This document shows, in pieces, positions 34,100-46,058 of a stretch of 64,000 nucleotides of DNA (position 1 is its first letter; every line of letters begins with the position of its first letter). The position numbers were made by a program, and so were the translations under genes. The DNA is from Mycoplasmopsis cynos (GTDB lineage Bacteria; Bacillota_I; Bacilli_A; Mycoplasmatales; Metamycoplasmataceae). The stretch is taken from positions 310,001 to 374,000 of the forward strand of contig NZ_LR214986.1 of NCBI RefSeq assembly GCF_900660545.1. The letters run 5' to 3'. Under the pieces are notes generated by a model that saw only the letters and a list, made by a program, of their open reading frames with translations, did not search any database and was not told the DNA's origin.

Positions 34100-35204
34100 T
34101 AAAACTAGAAGTTATAAGAAACTGCTAAGGCAAAAAAACAATTTGTCATATTTAAGAGATTTTTATTCAAATATAATTTATCCTGAACGTTTTGCATTTA
34201 TAAGTAAGCTTTATGAAAAAATTTTAAAAAGTATTATTGCCATTTTTGCCTCTGTTTTGATTATTGCAAAAAACCCAAATGAAAAAATAAAGCGTACTAA
34301 ACTTGTACATAAAGTATATGATAGTTACGCAACAAAGGAATTTAATTTTATTTGACTATCGACAATTTTTTATATTTTAATCTCATTTGTTCCTGTTATA
34401 TATATTGTTACATTTTTGAACTATACTATTAATGATTCTATACCTAGTTTTAAAAATTTTGTCTTACCTTTAGCAAGAGAAAAAGCACCAGGAATTGAAC
34501 AAAATTATTTTCAAACTTTATTTAATACAGTTATTTTTGATAAATTTATTCCAGGTGGAAATTTATATTTTTCAGTAGATATTAAAGCTAAAACAGGAAC
34601 ATTATATAAACTTTATGATTTACTACCAGGATCGTTTATTGCTTTACCATCATTGTATATTTCAAGTGGTGGATATGGTAAATTAATTTCAGCATATAAT
34701 TATATTTTTTCACACAATAAAATTGGTTCATATTGGGGAAATAAATTAAAAGGTTTATGAATTGTTGTTATGGTGTCATTATTGCTTTGAGCATTTAGTA
34801 CATTAAATATTTTTATTCAAACATCTATTTGATTAAAATTTGGAAATAATGCAAAAGGTTTAGGTGATTTTGTTTATTTATTATTTGTATTTGGTTTTAT
34901 ATTAAGTTTATTTTTAGTATTATTCAAAACTACTCCATCATTTAAGATGAAATTTAAAGATTCATACCGTGGAGCATTAATTTCTACCATTCCATCATTT
35001 TTATTAGTTATAGTTTATACATATATGCATAAATTAATATCATATGATAAATTTGGCTCAGCTGTGGCATTCTTTTTTGCGGTAGGTTTTTTCATAAATT
35101 GATATATATATTTTATGTTTTTGGGAATAATTTTTAATAATTCATATTACAAAAATTATGTAAGTTCTAGAACAATTCCTAAAAAGGTTTATGCATGATT
35201 TTAA
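34083..35204 (+). CDS. YihY/BrkB-like membrane protein
   Basis: The 373-aa protein has about six membrane helices, the first near residues 92-115, with a conserved central pattern of the YihY family (Gly/Pro-rich LLPGSFIALPS and YNYIF). Its function is unknown (the old name ribonuclease BN was wrong). Seven or more TGA codons encode Trp. ATG 34083 overlaps gatB. It is followed by a terminator, ending the gat transcription unit. Confidence 0.72.
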
Positions 35205-35229
35205 TGCACTAGAAATAGTGCATTTTTCA
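35205..35229 (+). terminator. Terminator of the gat unit
   Basis: Stem tgcacta (35205-35211) and tagtgca (35216-35222) with GAAA tetraloop and a T-run, directly behind the stop codon. Confidence 0.88.
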
Positions 35230-35267
35230 TTTTTAGTTCTTTTTAATAAATAAAATATCAATTTAAT

Positions 35268-35768
35268 GTGAAGAAAAATCTATTGAAACTATTTTTTATA
35301 TTTTTATTTATGTTAGGAATGGCAGGAACTATTTTCTTAATCGATAAATATAAAACAATGAATATTAAGAAAATAAATCCAGATGAAAAAAATGATATTC
35401 ACTATTATAAAATTTCTGGTGCTGCAAAACATATAGGGGTTCATAAGTCGCTTAAAAAACTTACCTATCGTGAACTTTTTTTCATTGCAAAAGTAAGTGA
35501 AAATGCTAATATAGAAATCTTTAAATTGAATAATTATGTCCCAGAAAACTCTGAAGTTGTAGTTCCTTATAAAAACTATAAATTAAAGTGGATATATTTT
35601 GAAAATATTAATCAATTAAGTAAATTAGGAATATCTAAGAAAATATTAATTTCTTTATTAAAACACCGTAGGGAGAAAATAAAGACTTCATGAGCAAATA
35701 TTGAGAAAATTTCAGGCATTGGTGAAAAGACTTTAGAAAAATTAAAGAATTTTTTAGAGTTGAATTAA
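35268..35768 (+). CDS. comEA: ComEA-like DNA-binding competence protein
   Basis: The 166-aa protein begins with a signal anchor (residues about 5-25, LLKLFFIFLFMLGMAGTIFL), has a central SLBB-like part (YRELFFIAKVSENANIEI), and ends with a helix-hairpin-helix motif (KISGIGEKTLEKLKNFLEL). ComEA binds DNA at the outer face and hands it to ComEC. GTG at 35268 is the start: the ATG at 35266 leads to an early stop in its own frame. The gene overlaps the comEC start by 79 bases. Family support is good for HhH, weaker for the whole. Confidence 0.75.
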
Positions 35769-36961
35769 TTTACTTTTCATATTTTTTAGTTTTTTCATTT
35801 TTAGTTATTTTTATTCTTAATTTATGATGGTTTTTTGTTGTACTTGCATTATTGATATCATTATTTATTTTGGTTTTTTATAAAGAACATCGAAAATCAT
35901 TCATAATTTTTTTAATTTTGATGTTTTCAATCTATTTGATTAAGCACTACATTCAAAAATTTTTATTAAATTATTGTGCGAATACTTATTGAGTTTTTTC
36001 TATGTCTCAGTACAATCTAACATTAATAAATGTTAATAATGAAAAGTTTTATCTTAATAATAAAATGATAGCATTAAACGAAACTAATATTTTAGAAAAA
36101 ATATGATTAAATGCAGAAATAAATGACAAAATAATAAATAGAGTTTATGAATATAAAATACTTAATAATTATGATTTTAGATATTTTTTATTTAATTTTT
36201 TAAGAAGTATTGATGAAATATATCAAACTAAAATAATTCCTATTTTATATGGTTTTTCATTAGATTTTAATCGGGAAATTTTTGAAAAGTCTAGTCAAAT
36301 TGGAATAATTCACTTAGTGATAATAAGTGGAATGCATTTTAACTTACTTTTTTTAATTTTTACAAATATTTTTAAAAAACGTTTTAAATTTATGCCAATT
36401 ATTATAATAATAGTTTATTGAGCATTATGTTTTAAAACAATTTCAGTAAATAGAGCATTTTTTGCGATTATAATTGGGCTGGTATTAAAAAAATATCAGG
36501 CAAATACTAATTATAAATTTTTATTAGTTTTTGGATCTTCTTTTTTATTTACCTCGAATATTAATATTTTAAATGCTGGTTATTGATTGAGCTTTATATT
36601 GTCATTTTTAATTAAAAAAATTTTTGATAAGTCAAAAGCACTAGATAAAATTATTTCATATTTTTATATTTGAATTCTTTCAATCTCGATCCAATTAATT
36701 TGAAAAGACAGGATTAATTTAACCTCATATGTGGCGGGAATATTATTTATGCCTTTGATTGAGATTTTATATCTTAACTTAACGATATTTATTTTGTTTC
36801 CATTAATACCAAGAGTTTTGATTAACTTTCTAGAGTTTTTATTAAATATTTTAGTTAATTATCAAATAATAATTCAGAACTCCCTAGTTATTAATACTAT
36901 AATTTGGACAATATCTATTTTCATATTTTTTGGTCATTTTATAGATAAAAAGGTAAAATAA
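35690..36961 (+). CDS. comEC: ComEC-like DNA channel protein
   Basis: The 423-aa protein has many membrane helices and the competence-domain motif IIHLVIISGMHFNLLFLI (ComEC/Rec2 family). It shows only the membrane domain; the metallo-beta-lactamase domain at the C-terminus of many ComEC proteins is not present, as in other mycoplasmas. Many TGA codons encode Trp. The earliest ATG, 35690, is chosen, which overlaps comEA by 79 bases; a later start is possible. It transports single-stranded DNA inward and precedes holA, a common arrangement. Confidence 0.78.
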
Positions 36962-36975
36962 AATATAATTCAATT

Positions 36976-37908
36976 ATGAAGTTAATATATGGATCTGAAA
37001 AGTTTTTTATTACTAAAAATTTAAATAAAGAAAAAGCAAAGTATTTAGATATTGATATTTTGGTTTTTGATAACAATATAGATCTTAGTGAACTTTTAGA
37101 AAAAATATCTAATCCACCATTATTTTCTAATAAGAAATTAATAGTTATTAATGACTTTGAACTATTAACTATTTCGAAATTTAATAAGAAACAAGATAAA
37201 ATAGCCGATGAATATATTAAATTTTTAAGTTCAAATATTTTAGATGAAATTATTTTTGTATGCAACTTTAGTAAATTGATTGATAATAAATTTACAACAT
37301 TTTTAAAAAAGAAAGCAGAAATAATTGAGTCTAAAAAACTTGAAAAGGACGCTTTAATTAAACAACTTAATATTTTAGCTAAAAGTCATAATATAAAAAT
37401 TTCCTATATTAATATTGAAACTTTTATTGAAAAAATGCCTGATAATCTTGAAATTATAATGAATGAGTTTGAAAATTTAATCTCAAATTATAAAGAAATT
37501 TCATATGATTTAATAGAGAATGTTGTTGCCAAATATTCCAAAAATCAAGCGTTTTCTTTTCTTAATTCAATTGAAACATATGACCTAAAAAAAATATATG
37601 ATAAATATCTTGAAAGAACTTCGGAAGGTGATGAAATATATTTATTGTTAAATCAAATAAATTCTATATTTAGCGATTGTTTAATTTATTACCATTTAGT
37701 AAAAATAGGTTTAAACACTAATGAAATATGCTCTAAAATGAAAGTGCCAGAATGAAAAATAAAAAAACTATCAGTAGTTTTAAAACGTTATGGAATAACT
37801 AAAATAAAGAAAATAACTTATGATTTAGCAGAAATTGATGTAAAAATAAAAAGTTATGTAGGAGATGTAAATGAAATTTTTGAAATGTTTCTTATCAAAA
37901 ACTTCTAG
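36976..37908 (+). CDS. holA: DNA polymerase III subunit delta
   Basis: The 310-aa protein begins LIYGSEKFFI, the usual short N-terminal motif of HolA, and follows comEC as in many Firmicutes and mycoplasmas. It belongs to the clamp-loader complex that opens the beta clamp. One TGA codon (Trp) lies at 37753-37755. The stop overlaps the next gene by 38 bases. Confidence 0.8.
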
Positions 37909-39103
37909 TGATAATTTAAATGATGAAGTTTTCTTTATTATAGATGATAGAATAGTTGAAACATATGATGATAAATTATTTACAGAGTATCTCAAAAATT
38001 TATTGGAATATTGTGCATTATTAAATCAAAGAAATATTAAATTTAATATTTTATTACCTAATACTTTTTCATTCTCAATTAATGAGACAGATGAGTTTTT
38101 TAATAACATTGAAAAAAGAAGAAAAGGTTTAAAAAAATTTGCTAAGAGTATTGTTGATTTTAAATATGGTGAAATACTTCAAATTATTGATTTTAAAAAT
38201 ATTTCATCAATTTCATTTGATATTAATAAAAAGATTAATAAAAATAAGGAGAATAGTGAAGAAAATTTAAGCGAAACATTTAATTTAGAATTCAGTAATT
38301 TGATGTATACGAAAAATATTATTATAGATGAAAATGAAAACGAAAAGGATTCGATGTTATATAAAGACTTAATGAATTTATATTGATTCTTTTCAACAAA
38401 ATATTTTGTAAGTGGTTTTGTTTTTAATAATATTGAGAATCATATAAAAACAATACCAATTAAAGAACAACCAAGTAAATTAACAGTGATTGATAATATC
38501 ATTTCATTATTTAAAAAAGAAACAAAATCTAGTATTTATTCATATAACACTGATAAAGAGCTATCAATTTTTAAGCTTTTAAATTTGATAACTTCAATTG
38601 ATAAAAAGATTATCAAAAAAAAGCCAAGTACAACACTTATTCAAAATATTTTAGGAACACATTTACAAGGTGATAATGTTTTTTACTATGATTTATTTGA
38701 TTATTTAGTTTTTGAAAATGGCGAATACATTTTCAAAATTGAACAAATAAAGACTTTATTAAATCACATTATTTTAAATAATCATAAATTAGCATTTAAT
38801 TTTGTTTTTAATAATGCATTAAAAACAAATGAAATTTTATATAACTTTGATTATATAAAATTTATTAATAATCAGATATTAACAATATTAAATCAAAAAA
38901 GAAACAAATGAAAATTTCCTTTTGCTAGAAGGGTTTATATTAGATATTCGTTTATAAAAATTTTAAAGGGATTTTTAATAAGAATCATTAAACTTGATGG
39001 TTATGAATATGTTGAATATATTAATATCACTAATAAAGTTCGTTATTTAGGTGCAAAAATGTTTTTACCATATCAAACATCGAATTTACAAGAAAATAAA
39101 TAA
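37871..39103 (+). CDS. Unknown conserved-type mycoplasma protein
   Basis: This 410-aa frame overlaps holA by 38 bases and reads through two TGA codons. It has no signal peptide or clear membrane helix, is rich in Asn, Lys, Phe and Ile, and has a basic aromatic stretch near the end (WKFPFARRVYIRYSFIKIL). No domain is recognised. The placement beside holA and convergent tmcAL gives no clear hint of function. Confidence 0.7.
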
Positions 39104-39138
39104 TCACTAAACATTTGTTTAGCGATTATTTTTTCTTT
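39099..39138. terminator. Bidirectional terminator between the unknown gene and tmcAL
   Basis: aataatcactaaaca pairs with tgtttagcgattatt around a short loop, with T-runs on both strands. The tmcAL stop codon (39119-39121) lies inside the stem. Confidence 0.8.
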
Positions 39139-40045
39139 GTTTTAAAAAAACAGATAAATAAGCTCTCTTGATACGATTTCTTGTATATCTTTTACTAATG
39201 CAAGCCTCAATAAAATCGTGATAAGTTGGTTGGTTTATGTGTTTTTTGAAAAGATTTTCCATCCCTTCATCAATGAGTTTGTATTGAGCTATTTTGTTAG
39301 CCGGTGTTTTTGAAATAAATTTTTGAAATTTTGGATAAGTATCTTCAATTAGTTTAATTTTTTTTATTTTTAATGGTGTATATTTAGAAATATCTTGTTT
39401 TTCTTTAATCATTTGTCTAATTTTTGAGGCAGAAGCAAATTCATTTAAAGTATTTTCAGAATGAAACTCAATAGTCCTTTTTAAACAAACAGGTTGAATT
39501 TTAAAATCATTATTTATGATGCTTTTTACATATTCAATTCCTAGAATATCATTTGGCTTGTCAAAATTTTCATTAGTTAATTCAGATAGAGCAAGAGCTG
39601 ATGCTTTTGGAAAACTATTTCCGCCCATTTTTAAATATTTTTTAACTAGTATGTCATATTCGGTCTTATTTTCTTTTAAAAGTTTAGCGACTTTTATAAA
39701 AACAGATATATCTTCTGTTTCTGAACCAAAAACTAAATAATCAATTTTAGCTTTGTTCAATAAAGAAACTGCCTCGTTTGCAAAAATATGAGCAGCTTGG
39801 GTTGAAATATGTTCTTTAAGTTTAATGAATTTGTTGACTCCATATTTTTTAGCTATTTGTTTTCTTTTTCATCAACTTACGCAAATGTATTCACCGCGTT
39901 GAGAATATTTATGACTCATTGCAATAATTATTTTAGAATCAGGAAACTTATTTTTAATTCATTTTAATTGATATATATGTCCATTATGAAAAGGATTATA
40001 TTCAACTATAATACCAATTTTAGGCTTTTTAATTCTTTTAAACAT
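39119..40045 (-). CDS. tmcAL: tRNA(Met) cytidine acetate ligase (UPF0348 family)
   Basis: The 308-aa protein starts near the signature GIIVEYNPFHNGHIYQL, the nucleotidyltransferase motif of the TmcAL family, which acetylates cytidine 34 of elongator tRNA(Met) using acetate and ATP. Later motifs are HSENTLNEFASASKIRQMI and the C-terminal KRYTRNRIKRAYL. Three TGA codons encode Trp (SWWKRKQ and KWI). ATG is at 40045. Confidence 0.85.
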
Positions 40046-40092
40046 TGAAAAATTATAAATTAAAACACTAATAAGGATGAAAAAAATTCAAC

Positions 40093-40109
40093 TTTTTTTT
40101 TTTTTTTTT
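40093..40109. repeat. 17-T homopolymer before surface gene 1
   Basis: Seventeen T end 12 bases before a TATAAA box (40122-40127), so they cover the -35 region. This is the classical arrangement for slippage-driven promoter phase variation. Confidence 0.85.
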
Positions 40110-40121
40110 AGTAATCTTTTT

Positions 40122-40129
40122 TATAAAAT
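40122..40129 (+). promoter_or_regulatory. -10 region of surface gene 1
   Basis: TATAAAAT follows the T-run. The downstream words gtaaatattatttataaa recur at the same place before surface gene 2. Confidence 0.55.
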
Positions 40130-40213
40130 AATATCATTGCGCAAGAAGCGACAAAAGTAAATATTATTTATAAATTATTTTAAAGTAAACTAAGGACGAT
40201 ATAGGGAGAAATT

Positions 40214-42793
40214 ATGAAATTTAGGTTAAGTCTATTATTGAATGCATCGATTATTGTGTGTACGCCATTAGCGGTAAGTGTTCAAGGTAAATCCGGGACT
40301 AAAAGTTCAAAAACTATTCAAGAATTATCGACTCATAAAAGTGATGTTTATAACACAATGGTGCCACCGGTACCTACATATGATGACTATGATGATGTAG
40401 ACAGCTATGAAGTTTATTGATATACTGAAGCTTTTAAAACTCATTATGATATGACATTTGCATATAGAATTCTAAAAAAATTAATTAACTTTGAAGGTCA
40501 AAAACTAGATAAATTACCTTATAAGGAAAAATTAAAAGAATTTAATGTTTTTAAAGAAACTGAGTTCGATGATCTTGGATCAACATATACGTTTTCAGTT
40601 CATAATCTTTTATATTGAACCACTTTTATTAAATTATGAGAGGATGTAAAATTTAATTATGGCGATTATTTAGTAAAACAATTTAAAAAAATGAATGTTG
40701 ATAGTACTTCAAAAGTTACTGATGACCTTAGAACATTAGCAACATTTAAAGATTTCGATACAAAAAACAGCGACATTTTTGCACTTCGCACATTTGTTTC
40801 TCACTTTGAAGCAATCAAATTATTCGTTATGCATAAGGATAATACAAAAATTAAGGATTTATTAATAAAAATATTTAAGGTAGAAAGTGGAATTAATACT
40901 GGTTCAATCGAATATAACAATACATTAAAAGATACCTTACCAATATTTAGACAACTAAAAGAAGAAGCAAAAGAGAGCCTTATTGAACAATTAGAGAGAG
41001 AAGTTGAAGAAGAAAATAAATATGATAAATTAAAGTATGATGCATTATTGTCTGCACGTAGAGCGTTCGGGTCTTTAGAATTTAATAAAATTATTCGATT
41101 AGTTAAGCAAGTTATAAACTCAAGTACGCAACAGTTATTAGAAGAGTTAAAAAATACTGCTGATTCTATTTATCTTAGTGAAAAACAAAAAGTTATTGGA
41201 ATCTATGAAGAGCTAAAAGATAAGGATAAATTCAAAGATAGAGTTGATAATGCGCGTAACGTTGGTATTCTAAGAGATATTTATTCAGATATAACAACTC
41301 AAAAAATTAAAGAGTTTCAAGAAAAGATGGCTTCTTTAGTTGAGAAAACAAGTGGTTCTAATGATTATAATGACTTTAAAAATAGATTTGATGCTATAAG
41401 AAACAAAAATGCTGAGAGTGAAAAGCAAAAACGAACCGATAAGGAAGTTTTTGAGAAGAAATGAAAAGATTTTGGTGCTAATCAAATTATGAATAAAGTT
41501 GATATCAAAGTTGAAAAGGAAAAACAGCGTGCAAAATTGGAAGTTCAAATCCAAGAGCAGGAAGTAATACTTGAACAACTAAAAGCCCTTAAACAAGAAG
41601 TGGAAAATGAATTTTTGGATGAAAAACAAAAGGCCCTTAATGCAATAAATAAAATTCTTGAAAAAAATTTTAAAGATGAAGAGTTAAAAAAAGTTGATAA
41701 AGCAAAAAATATTACTGAGTTAAAATCATTAGCTCAAAATGCTACAAGAATTAGAAATAACGAAGATCTTTTAAATGCAAGAGCTGATGCTAAAAAAGCT
41801 GTTGAAAGAACAAAAGGTTCTAAGAATTATAATGAATATGAGAAAAGAAGAATAACTTTCGATGGAGAAACCACTAAGCTACTAGCGCTTATAAATGATG
41901 CTAATGGTGAATATGAAGCTAAAAGCAACGAAGTGAAAGCAAACTTAGATAGTTTAGATGATAAAAAAGATTTTAAAGATAAATTTAAAAATGTTAAAAA
42001 TATTGCTGATTTAGAGGAATTAAATAAGAAAATATTACCTGAAAAGAAAATCCAAGATTTAGCAAGAGCGCAAAAAAGAGCAAAAATTGCTGTTGAAAGT
42101 ACAAACGGTTCAAAACAATATGAAGCATTTTTAAAGAGATTAAACAATAATAATGAAAAAACCGACGAATTAAATAAACTAGCCTCAGAAGCAGAAAATG
42201 TTTATAATGAGGAAAAGCAAAAAGTAGTAGATGTTTTTGATAAACTTTTAGATAAAAAACAATATAAAGACAAAATTGATAAAGCAATAAATATTACATC
42301 TTTAAAAGCATTATTTATTGAGATTTCAACTGAAAAAGCAAGGCAAGATACAGCGGACGCTATTAAAAAAATAGAAGGTTCTAAAAAACACCAAGAACAA
42401 ATGAAAAATTTTGAAAAAAATAGGGAAAATATTGAAGAATTAAAGAAAATAACCGAAAAAGCAAAAGAAGAATTTAATAATGCACTTAAAGAAGTTCAAA
42501 TAGAACTTAATAAATTAAGTGACACAAATTTTAAAAAGAACGAATTTAAAGAAAAAATCCAAAATGCTAATAGTATTGCAACTTTAAAACAAATAAAACT
42601 TCAAATTGAAGATGAGATTAGCGAACAACAAAAGAAACAATCAAAACCAAAAACCACAGATAAAAAAGAAAATGAAAATAAAACAAATGTTGCAACTATT
42701 GTAACTCCACTAGTTTTAATTCCATCTATAGCTGCTGCTGGATTTGGAATTTGATATGCTATAAAACACCGTAAGAAAAGTATCAAGAATTAA
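40214..42793 (+). CDS. Repeat-bearing surface protein 1 (GA-module-like repeats, C-terminal anchor)
   Basis: An 859-aa frame read through many TGA (Trp) codons. The N-terminus (MKFRLSLLLNASIIVCTPLA) is a signal peptide. The Cys does not fit a lipobox, and the paralog lacks it. The middle and C-terminal parts hold about five repeats of some 100 residues, each a helical piece like KQYKDKIDKAINITSLKAL followed by a block like AVESTNGSKQYEAFLKR. The helical piece resembles albumin-binding GA modules. A C-terminal membrane helix (TPLVLIPSIAAAGFGIWYA) and basic tail anchor it, so most of the protein faces outside. ATG follows gggaga. Confidence 0.82.
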
Positions 42794-42811
42794 TTTAGAT
42801 TTATAGATGTT

Positions 42812-42848
42812 AAAAAATTTAACCTTATTTGTTAGGGTTAGATTTTTT
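42812..42848 (+). terminator. Terminator of surface gene 1
   Basis: aaaaaatttaacc (42812-42824) pairs with ggttagatttttt (42835-42847) with one wobble pair, ending in T. Confidence 0.75.
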
Positions 42849-42917
42849 AATAGATAAATAAGAACATTTGATTTTTAAAATTGAAAAATATCAATTTTAT
42901 TTCAAAACTTCTAGACA

Positions 42918-42934
42918 TTTTTTTTTTTTTTTTT
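42918..42934. repeat. 17-T homopolymer before surface gene 2
   Basis: Same length as the tract before surface gene 1; it ends 10 bases before TATAAA at 42945-42950. Confidence 0.85.
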
Positions 42935-42944
42935 GCAATCTTTT

Positions 42945-42950
42945 TATAAA
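42945..42950 (+). promoter_or_regulatory. -10 box of surface gene 2
   Basis: TATAAA 10 bases after the T-run, in sequence closely similar to the promoter of surface gene 1. Confidence 0.55.
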
Positions 42951-43172
42951 ATATTATCAATAAGTAAGAAGTGATGAAAGTAAATATTATTTATAAAAGT
43001 ATATTGAAACAAAAATCTTTTTAATATATAAAATTAAATTAATTGAATTAGAATTAAGTTTTTATTTTTAACTTTAAAAAGTTATTAATAATAATTTATA
43101 ACCTTTGTAGTTTAAAATGTTAAAGATAATGATTTTTAAATAAAACAAAATAAAAATTTATAAGGAGAAATT

Positions 43173-45473
43173 ATGAAATTTAGGTTAAGTCTATTATTGA
43201 ATGCATCTATTATTGCTAGTGCACCATTAGTTGTGAGTGCTCAAGGTAAAAGCGAGACCAAAAAGTCAAAAAATACTCAGGAAATATTGGCTCATGATAG
43301 TGATGTTTATAGTGCAAAACCTTTAGAACGACCTGACTATGATGATTATGATGATGTAGATAGCTATGGACTATATTGAGATGCTGAAGCTTTTAAAACT
43401 CATTATGATATGACATTTGCATATAGAATTTTGAAAAAATTAATAGGGGTCAATGATCAAAAACTTGATAAATTACCTTATAAAGAAAAATTAAAAGACT
43501 TAATTCCTTCACTTGGTCCAGAGTTTGAAAATATAGGTTCTATATATTTATTTGCAACACACAATGAACTTTGAAAGTCATTTATAAAACCATGAGAAGA
43601 CGTAAAGTTTAATTATGGTTCTTATTTAAAAGAGCAATATAAAAGCAAACATAATGATTCGAATGACAAAATTACAAAAGATTTAAAAAGTAGTGAAACA
43701 CACGGTATATTTTTATCAAAGGCTAATGACATTTTTCAAGTGCGAACGATGGTAGCTCATTTTGAAGCAATTAATTTATTCATTAAACATAAAGATAACA
43801 CTGAAATAAAAGATTTAATATTAATGTTATTTAAAGTTGATAGAGGTGCTAATACTGCTGATCCTGCATATAAAAATACGTTAGATGATTCACTACCAAT
43901 TCTTAATGAAATAAGAGAAAAAGCTGGTGAAAATTTAGTTAGCGATATAGCTAAACAGGTTGAAGAAGATAATAAGCATGATAAGATAATATATGACGCA
44001 TTGCTTTCTGCTCGTAGAGCATTTGGTTCTCCTGAATATAATGAAAAAATTAAGCCATTAGTTAGACAGGTTTCTGAAACAAGCACCACAGAATTTTTAA
44101 AGAAATTAATAAGTGTTTCTGATTCAATTTATCTTAAAGAGAAACAAAAAGTTGATGCAGTTTTTGAAGAACTAAAAAGTAAAAATAAAGAAAATGAATT
44201 TAGAACTAGAATAAACAATGCTCGAAATGTTGGACTTTTAAGAGATGTATATGCTGATTTAGTGACTGAAAAAATTAAACAGGTTCAAGAAGAAGTGAAA
44301 AATTCTATTGATAAGACAAATGGTTCTGACGATTATAATGATTTTAATTCTAAATTTGCTGCAATAAAAGACAAAAACGACAACACTGTTAGTCAAAAGA
44401 AAGTGGATAAAGACGCATTCGACAAAAAATGAAGAGATTTTGGTGCTAATCAAAAGTCTGTCAAAATAGACATTAAAGAAGAAAAAGATAAGCAACGTGA
44501 AAAATTGGCTATTCAACTTAAAGAGCAAGCGGTAACGCTTGAACAACTAGAAGCACTTAAACAAGAAACTAATAATCTTTATCTTGAAGAAAGTGATAAA
44601 ACAAGAACTCTTATTAATAGCATCGATTCTCATATCAACAAAAATAAAAAACTTGAGGAATTTAAAAAAGCTAGAGATATTAAAACTCTTAAAAAAATAG
44701 CAGAAGAAGCTAAACAAATTAAAGAAGCAGAGGATTTAGAAAAAGCTAAAAGCGGAGCCGCAAAAGCTGTGCAAAGCGCTTTTGGTTCAATTAAATATGA
44801 TGAATATCAAAAAATGCTTATGGAAGCAAATGATGATATTGTTAAATTTAATGAATTGATCAAATTAGCAGGTGGTGAATATGAAGCTAAAAGCAACGAA
44901 GTGAAAGCAAACATAGATAGTTTAGATGATAAAAAAGATTTTAAAGATAAATTTGAAAATGTTAAAAATATTGCTGATTTAGAGGAATTAAATAAGAAAA
45001 TATTACCTGAAAAGAAAATCCAGGATTTAGCAAGAGCGAAAAAAAGAGCAAAAACTGCTGTTGAAAGTACAAATGGTTCAAAACAATATGAAGCATTTTT
45101 AAAGAGATTAAACGATAATAATGAAAAAACCGACGAATTAAATAAACTAGCCTCAGAAGCAGAAAATGTTTATAATGATGAAAAGCAAAAAGTAGTAGAT
45201 GTTTTTGAAAAACTTTTAGATAAAAAACAATATAGAGACAAAATTGATAAAGCAATAAATATTACATCTTTAAAAGCATTATTTACTGAAATTTCAACTG
45301 AGATTAGTAAACAACAAAAGAAACAACCAAAACCAAAAACCTTAGATAAAAAAGAAAATGAAAATAAAACAAATGTTGCAGCTATTGTAACTCCACTAGT
45401 TTTAATTCCAACTATAGCTGCAGCTGGATTTGGAATTTGATACGCTTTAAAACATCGTAAAAAGTCTGATTAA
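43173..45473 (+). CDS. Repeat-bearing surface protein 2 (paralog of protein 1)
   Basis: A 766-aa paralog. The first 13 residues are the same as in protein 1 and the signal peptide (MKFRLSLLLNASIIASAP) is near-identical. The middle is divergent but alignable. A block from about 44876 to 45304 is almost identical to 41906-42334 of gene 1 (I count 12 differing bases). It has about four repeat units, one fewer than protein 1, then the same C-terminal anchor and a shorter tail. It is probably exported and displayed like its neighbour. Many TGA codons encode Trp. An aaggaga site precedes ATG. Confidence 0.82.
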
Positions 45474-45758
45474 TAATTTTTTGTAAAATTAACTGATAGT
45501 TTATATATTGTAAAATTAAATTTATAATTTTTGATAATTTATTTAGATTTAAATTTTTTTGATATTAGCTTTTTAACTATTTTTTAAAATATTTTACGTT
45601 TTATTATTATTTAGTGCTAAAATATAGTAATAAACAAGTTAAATTTTACTATAAGAAAAATAAAAAAATACTTATCAAAATAAACATTTGTAATATAATT
45701 GTTTATGCTCATATATCAATGATATATTTTATGAAATTAAACCACAAAGGAGGTAACC
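45474..45758. other. Spacer before rpmF
   Basis: About 285 bases without a gene. It is A+T-rich; the only clear element is the TATAAT box at 45694-45699. No convincing terminator of surface gene 2 is seen. Confidence 0.45.
45694..45699 (+). promoter_or_regulatory. -10 box of rpmF
   Basis: TATAAT about 60 bases before the rpmF start codon. Confidence 0.55.
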
Positions 45759-45965
45759 ATGGCTATTGTTCCTAAACGGAAGACATCTAAACAACGTAAA
45801 CACAAAAGACAAACTCATAGTGCTTTAGAAACACCTAATTTAGTTAAATGTTCAAATTGTTCTAAAATGATTGAACAACATGTTACATGTAAGTTTTGTG
45901 GTTTTTATAAAGGTGCAAAAGTTAAAAACTATGTTGCATTAAATGACCGTATTAAAAATAGTTAA
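45759..45965 (+). CDS. rpmF: 50S ribosomal protein L32
   Basis: The 68-aa protein begins MAIVPKRKTSKQRKHKRQTH, the L32 signature, and has a CxxC...CxxC zinc ribbon (KCSNCSKMI, CKFCGF). A strong aaaggaggt site precedes ATG. It stands in its own unit with a terminator behind it. Confidence 0.96.
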   Translation: MAIVPKRKTSKQRKHKRQTHSALETPNLVKCSNCSKMIEQHVTCKFCGFYKGAKVKNYVALNDRIKNS

Positions 45966-45974
45966 TACTTAATG

Positions 45975-46007
45975 ATAGCAAAATATATAATGTTTTGCTA
46001 TTTTTAT
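45975..46007 (+). terminator. rpmF terminator
   Basis: atagcaaaa (45975-45983) pairs with ttttgctat (45993-46001), followed by T-rich sequence. Confidence 0.85.
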
Positions 46008-46058
46008 TCCTTTTTTAGTTCATATTATTTTTGTATATATCATTACAATGGAGGGAAA

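Larger units (their letters stand above)
42794..43172. other. Spacer between surface genes: terminator, T-run, promoter, leader
   Basis: No gene. It contains the surface gene 1 terminator (42812-42848), the 17-T run (42918-42934), a -10 box (42945-42950) and a leader of about 215 bases, longer than that of gene 1 by about 140 bases. The ribosome binding site aaggaga lies just before 43173. Confidence 0.6.

Noticed and set aside
40214-40280. Lipobox in surface protein 1 (Cys in IIVCTPLA)
   Set aside because: Residue before Cys is Val, which does not fit a lipobox, and the paralog has no Cys at this place; a normal signal peptide is more likely.
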